63,131 nucleotides of DNA, from positions 1 to 63,131 of the forward strand of contig JBEWZL010000161.1 of the NCBI GenBank assembly GCA_045837725.1. Reading direction: 5' to 3'. The notes below the pieces were generated by a model. It was not told where the DNA came from, did not search any database, and worked only from the letters and a program-made list of their open reading frames with translations. This DNA is from Vermamoeba vermiformis (lineage: Eukaryota > Tubulinea > Echinamoebida). The first letter of the stretch is position 1; the number at the start of each line of letters is the position of its first letter. Positions 48,376 to 58,832 of the stretch are shown in pieces. A program made the position numbers and the translations under genes.

Positions 48376-49451
48376 TCAGCCCGATCTTGAGCAAGAAAAA
48401 ATGTTTTTAGCAGCTTTTATTTCTTCGAGCTCTTTTTTTATCTCAGCTCGATCTTTGGCCAGAGATTGTTCCAAGCTGAAGATCTTGGAAGACAGCTTAT
48501 TTTCCATCTTTTTTATCTCTGCAGAGGTCTTCGCAATCTCGAGCGACAGTTGTTCTTTGAGCAGGTCAGCTCGGGCTCGTGGAATACTAAACAGGAAAGA
48601 CATGGTCAGTGGTGCTCGATAAACTAGTTAGCAAATTTTGAGCTGTCTGTGAACAAAAACTTATTTTACATGAACTCAAAAGACAGAATTATTTGCACGC
48701 TGCGTGAATTACGAACAATTTAGCGTGAGCAAGTACACGGTGCATGCAAAAACTCAACGAACAACAGTAGTCACTAATATAATATGCAATAGGTTACCTA
48801 GGATGATAAGTTCGGAGTTTAGTTTTTGTAACGCAGATTTGCAGAAGTTTGTGAGTTTATTTAATTCTGCTACAATATTATACAAATATACAAGAGATTT
48901 ATACATAACTTAGCGACGTCATAACAAGCCGTTGAGTTGCGTAGTTGCTTAATTTAACCATTTTTCTATCTCTTGGCTTTAGACGCGGCGACTTTAAGAT
49001 CCGCAACTTCTTTTTTAAGTACAGAGACTTCTTGTTTAACTTTATAGAGTTCTACTTTAACTTCATTTAAGTCGGTTTCAATTTGACGGAATCTTCTTCT
49101 AAATTCGTTGTTTTCAGCCATTCCCTGGACCTCTACCTGTCCGATCTTAAGGCTGAGTTTATCGTCGACCATCTGAACGTCGGGCCGTGGACGTCTAGAA
49201 AAAAAAACATGGTCAGTCCGTGGTAGTTGCTAAATATAAATAACGTGCAATTGGATAGCGAAAAAATAAAATCGTTTTTTTGTACGGAAAATGTACAATT
49301 TACCAATTAAAATCATTAAATTATTATTTGTGCGCGGCAATTAATTGGGCTTCAATAGTGCTTACCCAGAATTCGTGTGATAGAGGTAGGCCCCAATACT
49401 GGTTCCAACAAATGTTGAGCCGGTAAGTAAAAGGAATTCGCGAGAGAACAT
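48376..49451 (-). CDS. Small single-pass membrane coiled-coil protein with two alternative last exons
   Basis: Exon 1 (49451-49366) encodes MFSREFLLLTGSTFVGTSIG AYLYHTNS, one membrane helix. It can splice in phase to exon 2a (49194-48966, total 104 residues) or exon 2b (48586-48376, total 98 residues). The two last exons are homologous: GRPRPDVQMVDDKLSLKI against GIPRARADLLKEQLSLEI, both followed by a coiled coil (EVKVELYKVKQEVSVLKKEV; DRAEIKKELEEIKAA). Their upstream 3' splice regions also match (a GACCATGT plus T-rich tract before TAG), as do their 3' flanks. It could tether a coiled-coil partner to a membrane, perhaps mitochondrial. No family recognised. Exon 2b could alternatively start at its own ATG, 48603. 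Confidence 0.6.
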
Positions 49452-50252
49452 CGTTGTTGTCGTTGTAGTGTGTTGTAAGTAGAAGAAAATAACAATTTTG
49501 TACCGTTTTTCGGTTTTTATGGCCGATGTATCCGTTACAATCTGGCGGATGGAGATTGCGTCTTGGCGGGAACAATTTTGATTACTACGCGCTAGGAACC
49601 TTGAATTATAGGGTAAAGGCCGCACGTAAGCCCTTTTTCACGCTGGATTCGTCCACGATCCGAAGATCAAGATAACCCGTAGTGAAGGCTTGACCATGGC
49701 ACGCTTAGAATGTTTAATAATAGCTAGGAAAATATAATAATATATATTGTGTGGCCTACAATCGAAAAATATTGGCCAAAATGAAGCTATTGCCATTTGA
49801 GTTTTTTTTTCGGATTTAGTGTACCAAAAAAAGAAAGTAGAATCAACCGCAATCCATTATATCTCCGCATGCACGACGTTACAATTAGTAACGGGATTCA
49901 CCAGAAAGAAGCGTCTCCTCTTTGCTTTTTGTTGATCTTAAACTCGGTACAAATAGGCGAAGTAGATCTTGTAAATTATTCCACAAGCATTCAGTACTGA
50001 TCTTACTATTCTCCAATGTATTGTGGGCGCGGATAGTGACCTGGTGAATATTTTGGAATGCGTAGTTTTTTTTTTGAAGCTAAATCCGGTAAGATCTGCA
50101 AGCAAACGTTACTAAAAGTGCCAAATAATACCTATACTTGATATGACGATAAAGGTTTATTTATATTTAAATTAAATTGCACAATTATTACAACGCTTGT
50201 AAAGGTTTGATTTCGAGCTCAGTTGCAACAGTCCTATTGCTCGTATTCATTT
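49452..50252. other. 801-nt region without a supported gene
   Basis: Holds the 5' region of the small coiled-coil gene and the 3' end of cornichon. A 67-codon open stretch on the plus strand (49797-50000) lacks an ATG; a short ATG ORF starts at 49781 (MKLLPFEFFFRI) and stops. No RNA gene was recognised. Confidence 0.35.
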
Positions 50253-51227
50253 TTAAACACGCTCGTTTCTTGCAATAGCAATGAGAGAAGTGATCATTCT
50301 ATATAGAATAGTATTAGTAAGCCATTTTAGACCAAGTTCATCGCTCAATCTGAATCCAAAATTCTTCGCGAGCAAGATCTCGATAAAACGTACCTGTACA
50401 AGTACAAGAAGAAGCAGATCAAATAGAAGCCGAGTTTAATAAGAGCTTTGCGCTTTTCAACGGTCAATCTGTCGCCTTGCAGAATGGTTGTCGCATCCAA
50501 ACGGTGATTGCCGTTCATGAACCTAGAGAACCGATTAGAACTGTATAAAACGCTTTATATATTTAAAAATACGCTTTTATATCACATTTAATTGTTAAGA
50601 ATTGATTATTAATCGATTTACACGAGATCCAGCTGACGTTGCACGATCTCGCAAAAAATTGCAATAAATCAAATAAAATTAGGAATAAATTTAAATAATG
50701 ATATTAAGCGAATAATATTACCGAGCACTAATATTATAATACTTACAGGTAACCATAGTAAGCCAACAAAGGCAAGTTAAACAAAAATTCGAACCAATAG
50801 CCCGAGAATAAGAATAGGACTGTAATAAAACCGTGCAAACCAACGTCGGGATAGAGGAGCATATTCATACGGTCAGCCATATCAATTGGATTAATGTAGT
50901 CATTTTCAAGATCTGACGCGGAAATAAACTAATAAAATAAATTAGAGAAAAATGCCAAAAATCAAGTTTTAATGTAATAAAATATTTGCAGCAAATATAA
51001 CACGTTAATTAACGGAGATATTGCATTCTAAGAACGGATTTGCTCATAGAAAAAAATTCAAAAAAATTTACAAAATCTTGCTGACGTCGCACATTTATCA
51101 AAACTATAATATTCATATTACTATAGTATTATATATGTATATTAAAGCTTACCTCGAAAATTGAAGAAAATACAAAGTAACACACGGCCAATACAGCCAG
51201 AAGCCAAATGATAAATAGCCACGACAT
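50253..51227 (-). CDS. Cornichon family ER cargo receptor
   Basis: Four exons (51227-51153, 50928-50747, 50522-50394, 50298-50253) give 143 residues, the family size. It has an N-terminal helix (MSWLFIIWLLAVLAVCYFVF), the conserved DLENDYINPIDMADRMN (compare Erv14 DLEADYINP), a second helix (LHGFITVLFLFSGYWFEFL), the signature FMNGNHRLDATTILQ and a third helix (LGFYLICFFLYLY) followed by RMITSLIA. Cornichon/Erv14 proteins select transmembrane cargo for COPII vesicles at the ER. The second exon starts FISASDL, fixed by splice phase. Confidence 0.92.
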
Positions 51228-51369
51228 TAAATAAGGTTATATTATAAGCTTAGTAGTAGTTATATATCACTAATGAATGAATTAAAAGAATAATGGCTCT
51301 GAATTTTTTGTAAGGGAAACTGGAAAAATTTTGGCTCGGTAAAAAATCTTTGGCCGCACTGTTTTGCAA

Positions 51370-51510
51370 TCAATTACGAGCAGAATAATATACATAAAGC
51401 ACAATGGTAAATATTATTATAATACCGAGCGAATAGATTATGATTGATTTTGTTGGATGGAGCGAAAGATAACGGTCATTAATTGTAACATTGTTGTATA
51501 GGCCAGCCAT
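51370..51510 (-). CDS. Possible 46-aa single-pass membrane protein, antisense to GMF
   Basis: ORF from ATG 51510: MAGLYNNVTINDRYLSLHPT followed by a strong helix (SIIIYSLGIIIIFTIVLYVY). It starts inside GMF exon 2 and covers GMF intron 1 on the other strand. The open frame may be chance; only the hydrophobic profile favours a real small protein. Confidence 0.25.
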   Translation of the reverse strand: MAGLYNNVTINDRYLSLHPTKSIIIYSLGIIIIFTIVLYVYYSARN

Positions 51511-52603
51511 AGCACTTGCACGATTCCTCAAGAGTTGAAGGACCAATTTAAGAATTTTAAAACCAAAGAGAAAGCTCGCAGCGCTTTCATTAGTAAGATG
51601 CAAAAAAATTACGCGTAGATTCTTACGAAACAAAATCAATTAACGGCTTCACGTTATTAAATTGGATAAATCGGTACATAATTATACTAATATTTCGTAA
51701 TTTAATAGTGAAAGTCAACCAAGAAAAGTTGGAGGTTGAACTTGACGAGATTATGCGAGATGTTTCCCTGGAAGATATTGCCGCTGAATTGCCCGAGAGC
51801 GCTCCTCGTTATATTGCCTACAAGTAAGTCATATATTTTAGGACGATCATGCGTGTCATATTAGATGAAGATAGATTTTGAATGAAAATTAGATCGAAAT
51901 TTTTTGCCGGCTTCAGATGCGGCCGTTTCGTTGATTAATCGCTTTTTACACGTGCAAGATCTTCATATATTGCCATAATAATATTTATAATCTTAAAATG
52001 AGGCAAAAACGCCAAATTGATTTCGATACTTTAGATTTCCAATGCGTAGCATTTAATTTGCTTTATTTTTATTCATAACCCGATTAATTTATTGCTATTG
52101 TCAATAATTATATCAATGATAAGCATTTTAAAGCAAATAGATCAATTTGAGCGCATCTGTTCTTTTTGGTCGATCAAGATCAAGCTTGATCTCTTTGCAC
52201 GTGCTTTATTAATACAATACTGACCATATTAATACTACTAGTGCCGAATTTACTTGGCCCGATGGTCGCAAATCGTTCCCGTTGATCTTTATTTTCTACT
52301 GCCCCAAAGTTGTGAGCCCGACTAACGGCACAATGTACGCCTCGACTAAGCCCCGTTTGGTCAACGACTTGGCTATCATGAAGGTACATATTCATAATAT
52401 TGATATCTTATATAAGCCTTTCATTAGCGATAATTTTTTGGATCGCGACATCCGCAAACAAATTTATCGTTAAAATTTAGTTAAATTAGGTTTAAATTGT
52501 ATATGGATATTTAACTAAATATACCTGATAGATTTTCGATATTCGTGACTCAGAAGAAATGACCACTGAGTGGATGAACAAGAAGCTCGAATTCTTCAAG
52601 TAA
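51404..52603 (+). CDS. GMF: Glia maturation factor homologue (ADF-H fold)
   Basis: Exons 51404-51406, 51502-51592, 51709-51823, 52242-52383 and 52532-52603 give 140 residues; animal GMF is about 142. Recognisable phrases: IPQELKDQFKNFKTKEK, MKVNQEKLEVELDE, AAELPESAPRYIAYKY-type, FTWPDGRKSFPLIFIFYCP, MYASTKPRLVNDLAIMKIFD and EEMTTEWMNKKLEFFK. GMF binds Arp2/3 complex, not actin, and debranches actin networks, which suits an amoeboid cell. The start is inferred: a 3-nt exon ATG followed by GTAAAT, joined to GCC, gives MASHSTCTIPQEL. No other in-frame ATG is near. It diverges from cornichon across about 180 nt. Confidence 0.88.
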
Positions 52604-53078
52604 TTTTATTGAAGAGATTACTTGGTTGTAATAATAGTAACGCTATTAATTAACGTTGTGATACATTAAATCATAATAATAAAGCATTGGAATACACCTC
52701 CTCGACGCTTGAACGAATAGACCATTAAAGTAACTACGGATTTGACCAATTTCCTTTTAATCTTCAAAAAGCGAATTTAAAAAGTAGTATATCTCCTTAT
52801 GCATGATGATTTAAGCCCGCGGCAGCTATCGAAGCTGTAAATGCAGATCTGTCATATCGTTTGATCCCTCATTCCTCTTTTAGCTTTTGAATTACTTCGG
52901 CTTTTACTTTATATGCTCTAATAATATTGAGAGCTTAGTGCATCATTCGGTTGCGTTGAGTTTGTGCTGCTTTACGAGTTTTTTTTTTGTTATTTTCATT
53001 CGATCCGACAACAGCACGCCCAGCACCGCGTATTTGTATTGTATGACAACAAGACACTATTAATATAGCGAAGATAAT
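52604..53078. other. Intergenic, GMF to ALG3
   Basis: AT-rich, no gene or structured element recognised. Confidence 0.35.
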
Positions 53079-55905
53079 ATGCTGGAAGTTGGACCTGTCA
53101 AGCTGAAATATTGGCAGCTCGCCTGCTTGTTGTTCTTGGGCGAGATCGCTCTAAATTATTTAATTATTCAAAAAATACCGTGTAAGTATTGCAATTATAA
53201 TAGTACTACTGTTTATAACTTTAGTCATTGCCCTAAAATTCACAAAAAATCGGAAAAAAATATCTACGGCTTGATCTGGCGTAATATTCGTTATACTAGC
53301 ATAAAAAATATCAACCACGATATTATTATTAAAATTACTTTAATTTTACGCGCATCTAGTCTGCACTGAAAACTTCGACGGAAATTTTTTCATGAAAGAT
53401 TAACGTATTAGCTAGCAACGTATTTAAAGTCTATAATGAATCCAAATAAATATAAAGCACCATAATATCAAATTTTATACTAATGATTTTGTCAGACACT
53501 GAAATTGACTGGATCGCGTACATGGAAGAAGTCGCGCCTGTTGTAGACAAGCAAAATTACGATTATAGTCAATTAGAGGGCAATACTGGTATCATAGTAT
53601 ATCCTGCTGGATTTGTTTATATTTACAGCCTTCTTTATAAGTAAGTCAAGATCCAGATCCGAAAAAAATCAAAAGTCGACTTAAATTGCTTCGAATAATA
53701 TTGTAGAGCTTAATAATATTACTCTATTAGGGTTAATATTATATTATGATGGTTTTACTAAGGAATAATTAGGCTGACGCATAATGGCAAAGACATCCGC
53801 ATGGCGCAGTATCTTTTTATGGCTTTGTACCTCGCTACTATTGCCGTATTGTTCTTCATTCACGCTAAGAGCAAGAAGGTACATATAATATTAATAGATC
53901 ATAGTGATATCAGCAATTCTAATTTTTTTAATTTTTGGCAGATCCAAAAGGCGATCTGGGTCATAATTCTGCTTTGTATCTCGCGACGAATTCATTCTAT
54001 ATTCGTATTGAGATTATTTAATGACTGTTTTGCAGTATTTTTCGTATATTTATCGATTTATTACATGCAAAAAGATAAGTGGACAATTGGATGCATGTTT
54101 TTCAGGTAAATTTTCCTTACAAGGAAATATAAATATTTGCGTATGGTGTCTAATCAATATTACTATATTTAGCATTGCAGTATCAGTCAAAATGAACATT
54201 TTATTGTTCGCGCCTGGTTTGTTCTTTTTGCTAATGAAAAGATACGGCCTTGGTGGCACGTTCTCGAGAATAACGTTGTGTGGCATAATACAAGTAAGTA
54301 TATTAAATTAATAATATGCGTATTATACTGTTAGTAACTTCAAACGAGATCCAATAATTTTTTCAATTTCGATCCGGATCCACCAAAATTTCGATTAATT
54401 GCAAAAAAATCGCGCTGTATTATACTAATCGCTTTATTATAATACATAATATTGTATTTGATATTAAGGAGCATAGTGGCGTTACTTCGTTAAGATCTGG
54501 ATTTGACAGTTATTTTTTTCAGGTCGTATTTGGCTTGCCATTTTTACTAGAGAATCCTACTGCCTATTTAAAACGATCGTTTGACTTGGGCAGAAAATTC
54601 TTCTATATTTGGACTGTCAATTGGAAGTTTTTGCCGGAAGAATTCTTCGTGAGCACTACTTGGGCAATTATTTTGTTGTTCTTGACGCTAGCTTTTTGGC
54701 TATTATTTGCAAAGAGATTATGGATCAGGTAGGTCCATAAATATATTACTATAAGTGCCCCGTTTCTCAACATTCACCTCTAAAATTTTTTAATATCACC
54801 CTTACTGTTACGGCATTGGGTGTTTAATTTTATGATAAACTATTTCAGGGCTTGCCAGATTTTTTGGTTCGTTCGGTGAAAAAGTAACCGTTACGAACCA
54901 TCAAACTTTTCCCGCTCGATCCAGCCAGTTTTTTTGCTTAGTCCGGATATCTCAACAAATCGCTTCGCTGAGTTCGGACAAGCAAACAGAAACAGCTGCA
55001 CGTGCACATTATATGTTTAATTATATATTTGCCATTTCCTTGGCTACTTGAGGTTGCTGTGACGAGTTACAGGTTTGGTCGTCCGAGACCCAAATCTGCA
55101 ATCCGCCACGCAAGCAATCAGTCAGCCACTCGCAACCACCTGGCTTGTAGTCACATAATTATATATTAATTATCCAAGCACTACCAAATTTGTTAGTGCC
55201 TGTTGAGGCACGGTAGAAACGCTTGGATCAAAAATTTGGCCGAGAAATGTATGGGCCAAGTAGGTTTTAAAAATGTTGAGATAATGGGTCTGCCGAGATA
55301 CGGGGCATTCGTAGTATAATAAGCTAATTCTAATCAATTTAATTTTTTGTAAAGGTATTTGGATCCGATCTCGTTCATGCTTAAGGCCGTTATGGACAAG
55401 AAAAAGCGTAACGAAATGCCTGATGCTGACGGTAATATTATATTATTGCTATATATTAATATTATTAATTCTTTCATTATTAGAGATTTTATTGACGATG
55501 TTTACGAGCAATTTCATTGGTATTGTTTTCTCGCGTACTTTGCACTTCCAATTCTACGTATGGTACTTCCACACTATACCATATTTATTATGGTCGATTA
55601 GAATGCCTACTGTCCTCAGGTACGAAAAATTTAAATCCGGCATCTGAAATCTGTTTCCGTCCAAAATTTCTAAAATCGAATTTTATAGGTTGATATTATT
55701 AGTAGCCATTGAATTCGTATGGAACGTGTTCCCTTCTCGTGCAGAAACATCACTCTTGTTGTTCATTTGTCATTTAATTATTTTGTTCGGGCTCTACTTG
55801 CGACCAATTTTCGTGGACAACGTGAACATGTTGAAGAAGACTGACGAGCCTAAACCAAAGAAGAAGGCAGGTCATAGTCATAGTCACCACGACCATAGCC
55901 ATTAA
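53079..55905 (+). CDS. ALG3: Dolichyl-P-Man:Man5GlcNAc2-PP-dolichol alpha-1,3-mannosyltransferase
   Basis: Nine exons (53079-53181, 53496-53640, 53773-53878, 53942-54105, 54173-54293, 54523-54728, 55355-55431, 55484-55619, 55689-55905) give 424 residues. Strong ALG3 phrases: [93 protein letters not shown] and [20 protein letters not shown]. Multi-pass ER membrane enzyme of the GT-C type that adds the first luminal mannose in N-glycan assembly. It has a His-rich C-terminus ([12 protein letters not shown]) after a lysine patch. The usual GPLVYPAG reads GIIVYPAG. Intron 7 (54729-55354) is long and rich in inverted repeats. Confidence 0.93.
54729..55354 (+). other. 626-nt ALG3 intron packed with inverted repeats (possible structured RNA)
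   Basis: Hairpins seen: 54797-54822 (CACCC/GGGTG); 54866-54899 (GGTTCGT/ACGAACC with inner CGGT/ACCG); 54933-54986 (TTGCTT-GTCCG / CGGAC-AGCAA, inner CTCA/TGAG); about 55049-55127 (GGTTGC/GCAACC); 55172-55228 (ATCCAAGC/GCTTGGAT, inner CTACC/GGTAG and GTGCC/GGCAC). The last is the clearest multi-stem arm. The middle of the intron is more GC-rich than typical introns here. No tRNA, snRNA, SRP or RNase P signature was recognised. Confidence 0.55.
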
Positions 55906-56400
55906 CAATCAAGCACAATAAAATACATTGATGCAAGTAGCAGATCTGATTGACATCTATCCAAAAATGTAGTCGAATTTATTTAGCTATGACCATCCAT
56001 TAATCACAGCATTTGTCATTAATGTACATACGTAGCAGTTGTTGTTGTAGCATGTTGTAGCAGCTACGATCTCGTAAACTTATTGACCGATCCTTCGACG
56101 GAGGTTGATGGATTCACGCGGCGAAATGTCAGTCGTTTGCCGTAGAAATTGAAAACATCTTTCAACTACCACCATCGGCGCATGTTCCTCAGATGAGCAC
56201 GAATACTAATTCGCCATCTATTGTCAGGATTACCAACACTTGCATTTAATGAATGAGCGCTTGTTTAAGAATTAAAAATTACGAGGGTTACATAGGGCAT
56301 AAGTTCAGATTAAATACAGGACTTGATATAGGGTCAAAGTAGCAACTAGAATATATGTAGCAACTTCGTTGAAGCTATGACATAGGTATAAATATTTTAT
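55906..56400. other. Convergent intergenic region, ALG3 and methyltransferase
   Basis: Mostly featureless. On the minus strand about 56262-56085 is a short coding-like stretch (NPDNRWRISIRAHLRNMRRW and KDVFNFYGKRLTFRRVNP) interrupted once; I do not recognise it. It may be a remnant of a host or mobile gene. Confidence 0.3.
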
Positions 56401-57678
56401 TTACAACGAGAACTGCACGCCGTAACTCGAGTGCAAACTATCGACTGAAAATGACTTTTCAACGCTCTTCGTGTACAAATAATACCACGTGGATTCAATC
56501 TTATCTAAGAACTTCTTTTCTTCACGGTACTTGCACACCAATTTCATACCTAGATCTGCTAGTGTGACTTCGTACCATTTTGGAGACCACGAGGACCAAT
56601 ACCTAAAAAGGAAATTTATCTTTTAACGAGAATTCTGAACCTGTTAATATCGCAGATATAAACGCCTTCTAAATATCTTGACACCGTGAAAAATGTGATG
56701 ACACTGAAAAATGTATGAGACACCCCGTGAAATTTCCTAAGACTGCATGCCAAGCGGTATATTTGTAATTATATCTACGAGCATTTTAAGTATAAACTCG
56801 TGCAAAAAATGTGACACGTGTCAATAAAACTAAGTGTTTCTTACATCGTTGTGCCGAGCCAATCTTCTTCGAGACCTTCACCAGCCTCGCCGTCAGGCAC
56901 GGTAAATAATAGCTTGCCATTAGCCTCTAATATCCTATGAATATTATAAAACAGATCCGCGTGCATTGTTCGTGGCAAATGGAACAACGAGAACAAAGCT
57001 GAAAAAAATAATTATTATTTATTTATTGCTAATTAATTATGCGTACCTAATACTGCAGCAGCTGAATGATCGGGTTTTTCTCGGCAAAATCGAAGCATTT
57101 CGCTTTGAATAAATTTGTGGCTATGTTTCGGATAGTGATCTCGCGCCAATTCTTTAAGGTTGAAAAAAAGTATTATTATCTCGTATATTATATTTAAATA
57201 TAGTCATTTTATCGTACCTAACTGGCTATCAGCAATATCTACGCCAATGTAATCGAGATTTTTCTCCTCGATCTGAAATTGACGCCAGATTAGAAATTCT
57301 GGTTCGCTAATAATATTATTTTTTCATATTATAGTATTAATATATTACTTACTTTATCGAGCACGGGGTATCCAGCTCCACAGCCCAGTTCTAAACTGTC
57401 ATTAATTACACAAGATCTGAAAAACTGCGTATTTCGCATTGGAACAACGTGCAAAGAATTAAATAGCACTTGTAATATTATAAATATAATTTCTAATAAC
57501 TTTCAGACTGGGAACTCGAGATCTTACCGAGTACTAAACCTTTCTTCGGGATCGCGTCTAAAAACATTTGAAATATTGCTAGCTGGACTAATGAATCATC
57601 TTTTTGCTGACTATATGGCAATGCTGCCTTTTGATACCCTATTCGCACTAAATCGACGAGTTCTAGTGCTGGATCCAT
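56401..57678 (-). CDS. Class I SAM-dependent methyltransferase
   Basis: About 245 residues in six or seven exons, ATG at 57678. Motif I is VLELGCGAGYPVLDK across the first intron (exon 1 ends 57538, exon 2 starts 57390); then LDYIGVDIADSQLELA (motif II acidic residue), a helix (RDHYPKHSHKFIQSEM), AAAVLALFSLFHLPRTMH and NIHRILEANGKLLFTVPDGE (post-motif III). The C-terminal part has WSPKWYEVTLADLGMKLVCK. This is a generic small-molecule-type Rossmann methyltransferase; the substrate is unknown. One intron (about 56600-56845) carries several TGACAC/CACGTG motifs. Confidence 0.8.
56600..56845. repeat. TGACAC/CACGTG motifs in a methyltransferase intron
   Basis: TTGACACCGTGAAAAATGTG, then GATGACACTGAAAAATG, GAGACACCCCGTGAAATTT and GTGACACGTGTCAATAA lie between two exons. 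The spacing of GACAC followed by GTGAAA suggests a small degenerate repeat unit. Confidence 0.55.
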
Positions 57679-57869
57679 TTTGTTTCAAAAAATGAATGCT
57701 GACACACGAAGCCTGCTTTATCCAATGGCACAACCGCACAACTTCATTCCCTATAATTAAGAATATAGGTCCTACCTATATGCCGTATGTAACCTGTTCA
57801 TTATCAAGGGATAAAGCTCTTTAATACTGAATCTGACGACTAGTAAGAGAAATATTAAAGCAGTGGTTG

Positions 57870-58140
57870 TCAAAAATTAACAAAATTATCGTACGGTAAG
57901 ATACTAGCTCTGATTAGGTCTAGCTTGTTAAGATGCGATGGAGAAAAATTAATTTTTTTGTCTGGCTTACTAATTTTAACTAGAAAAGGCGACAATTAAT
58001 TCAGAATATCAGCTTTTGTTTTAATATTACTTACAACCAATATTTTTAGTTTCGCTGCGACGCTGAAGCATGTCGTGAACTCTGGGATCGTTCGTAATAA
58101 TAATTAATGAAATTACCGTTTCCACTTTTTCGTTGTTCAT
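57870..58140 (-). CDS. Small two-exon protein, 71 aa, unrecognised
   Basis: Exon 1 58140-58035 (MNNEKVETVISLIIITNDPR, then VHDMLQRRSETKNIG) ends in GTAAGT. Exon 2 57979-57870 follows TTTTCTAG and continues in frame (FKISKPDKKINFSPSHLN, then KLDLIRASILPYDNF). The joined length is 216 nt. A clean splice pair and continuous frame support a gene; no family is recognised. Soluble, no signal peptide. Confidence 0.45.
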
Positions 58141-58683
58141 TGTTTACAAAATTTGTCCAATCGAAGCCGTAATAACAGATCGAATATAACGAACTGGTTG
58201 ATGCACTACGTACTCACTGTGGAAGGGCCACCACCGCACAATCAATGCAGGCATGACGTAAGTACCACCATGCTCGTAGCTGCAGTGCGAGTGATAAGTA
58301 ACGTAGTTACTATCATTGTTGTACTTGGTAGTTTAAAATCGATGAGTTAATTTAATTGAAGATTGAGCACAAGATTTTATCTAAGACAACCGACTTGGAT
58401 CCAGACCTTCGGAACTCGCTCCTTCACTGTACTAATCAATAGATAATATCTTTTTCAGGTAATCATGAATACAAATGTACGAGCATCTTATTATTTATTG
58501 GTTCACATGCTGGCAGAGTTCGTGTCCGGATCTTTCGTTTTGTCAAGTTGCATCGAATCTTTGAGCGAATTCTGATATTTCATTAGCACCAATGAATAGT
58601 CATGAATATCATATTTGTAAGTATAAACATGCAAATGTATGATAGGTGAAAGAATCTGACCACCAAAATGAGTCCGGTTACTT

Positions 58684-58745
58684 TGTGACACGTGACAGGC
58701 AATGCACTTGCTTATTTTGCGAAAGAATTTTTCGGAAAATAAATA
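58684..58745 (+). promoter_or_regulatory. Upstream element of propeller genes
   Basis: Reads GTGACACGTGACAGG, then TTATTTTGCGAAAGAAT and CGGAAAATAAAT, about 90-150 nt before the ATG of copy B. The same block is found upstream of copy A (about 24612-24551) and a third time at 60598-60660. It contains CACGTG. Conservation makes a promoter element likely. Confidence 0.5.
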
Positions 58746-58832
58746 AACAGCGAGCACTTGATAACAGTTAAAATTTGCACAAGGATCATAAAATTCGATA
58801 TGATACTTACAAGTTCACTGAACAACACAATC

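Noticed and set aside
49797-50000. Plus-strand 67-codon frame
   Set aside because: No ATG start and no similarity recognised; no splice context to support it.
54729-55354. Telomerase RNA, RNase P, SRP or U-snRNA in the ALG3 intron
   Set aside because: Hairpins are present but no template repeat, conserved core or box motif of these RNAs could be found by eye.
58153-58350. Plus-strand frame beginning SNRSRNNRSNITNW
   Set aside because: No ATG at its start; the first ATG near 58200 gives only a short peptide before a GTAAGT site, and no second exon was found.
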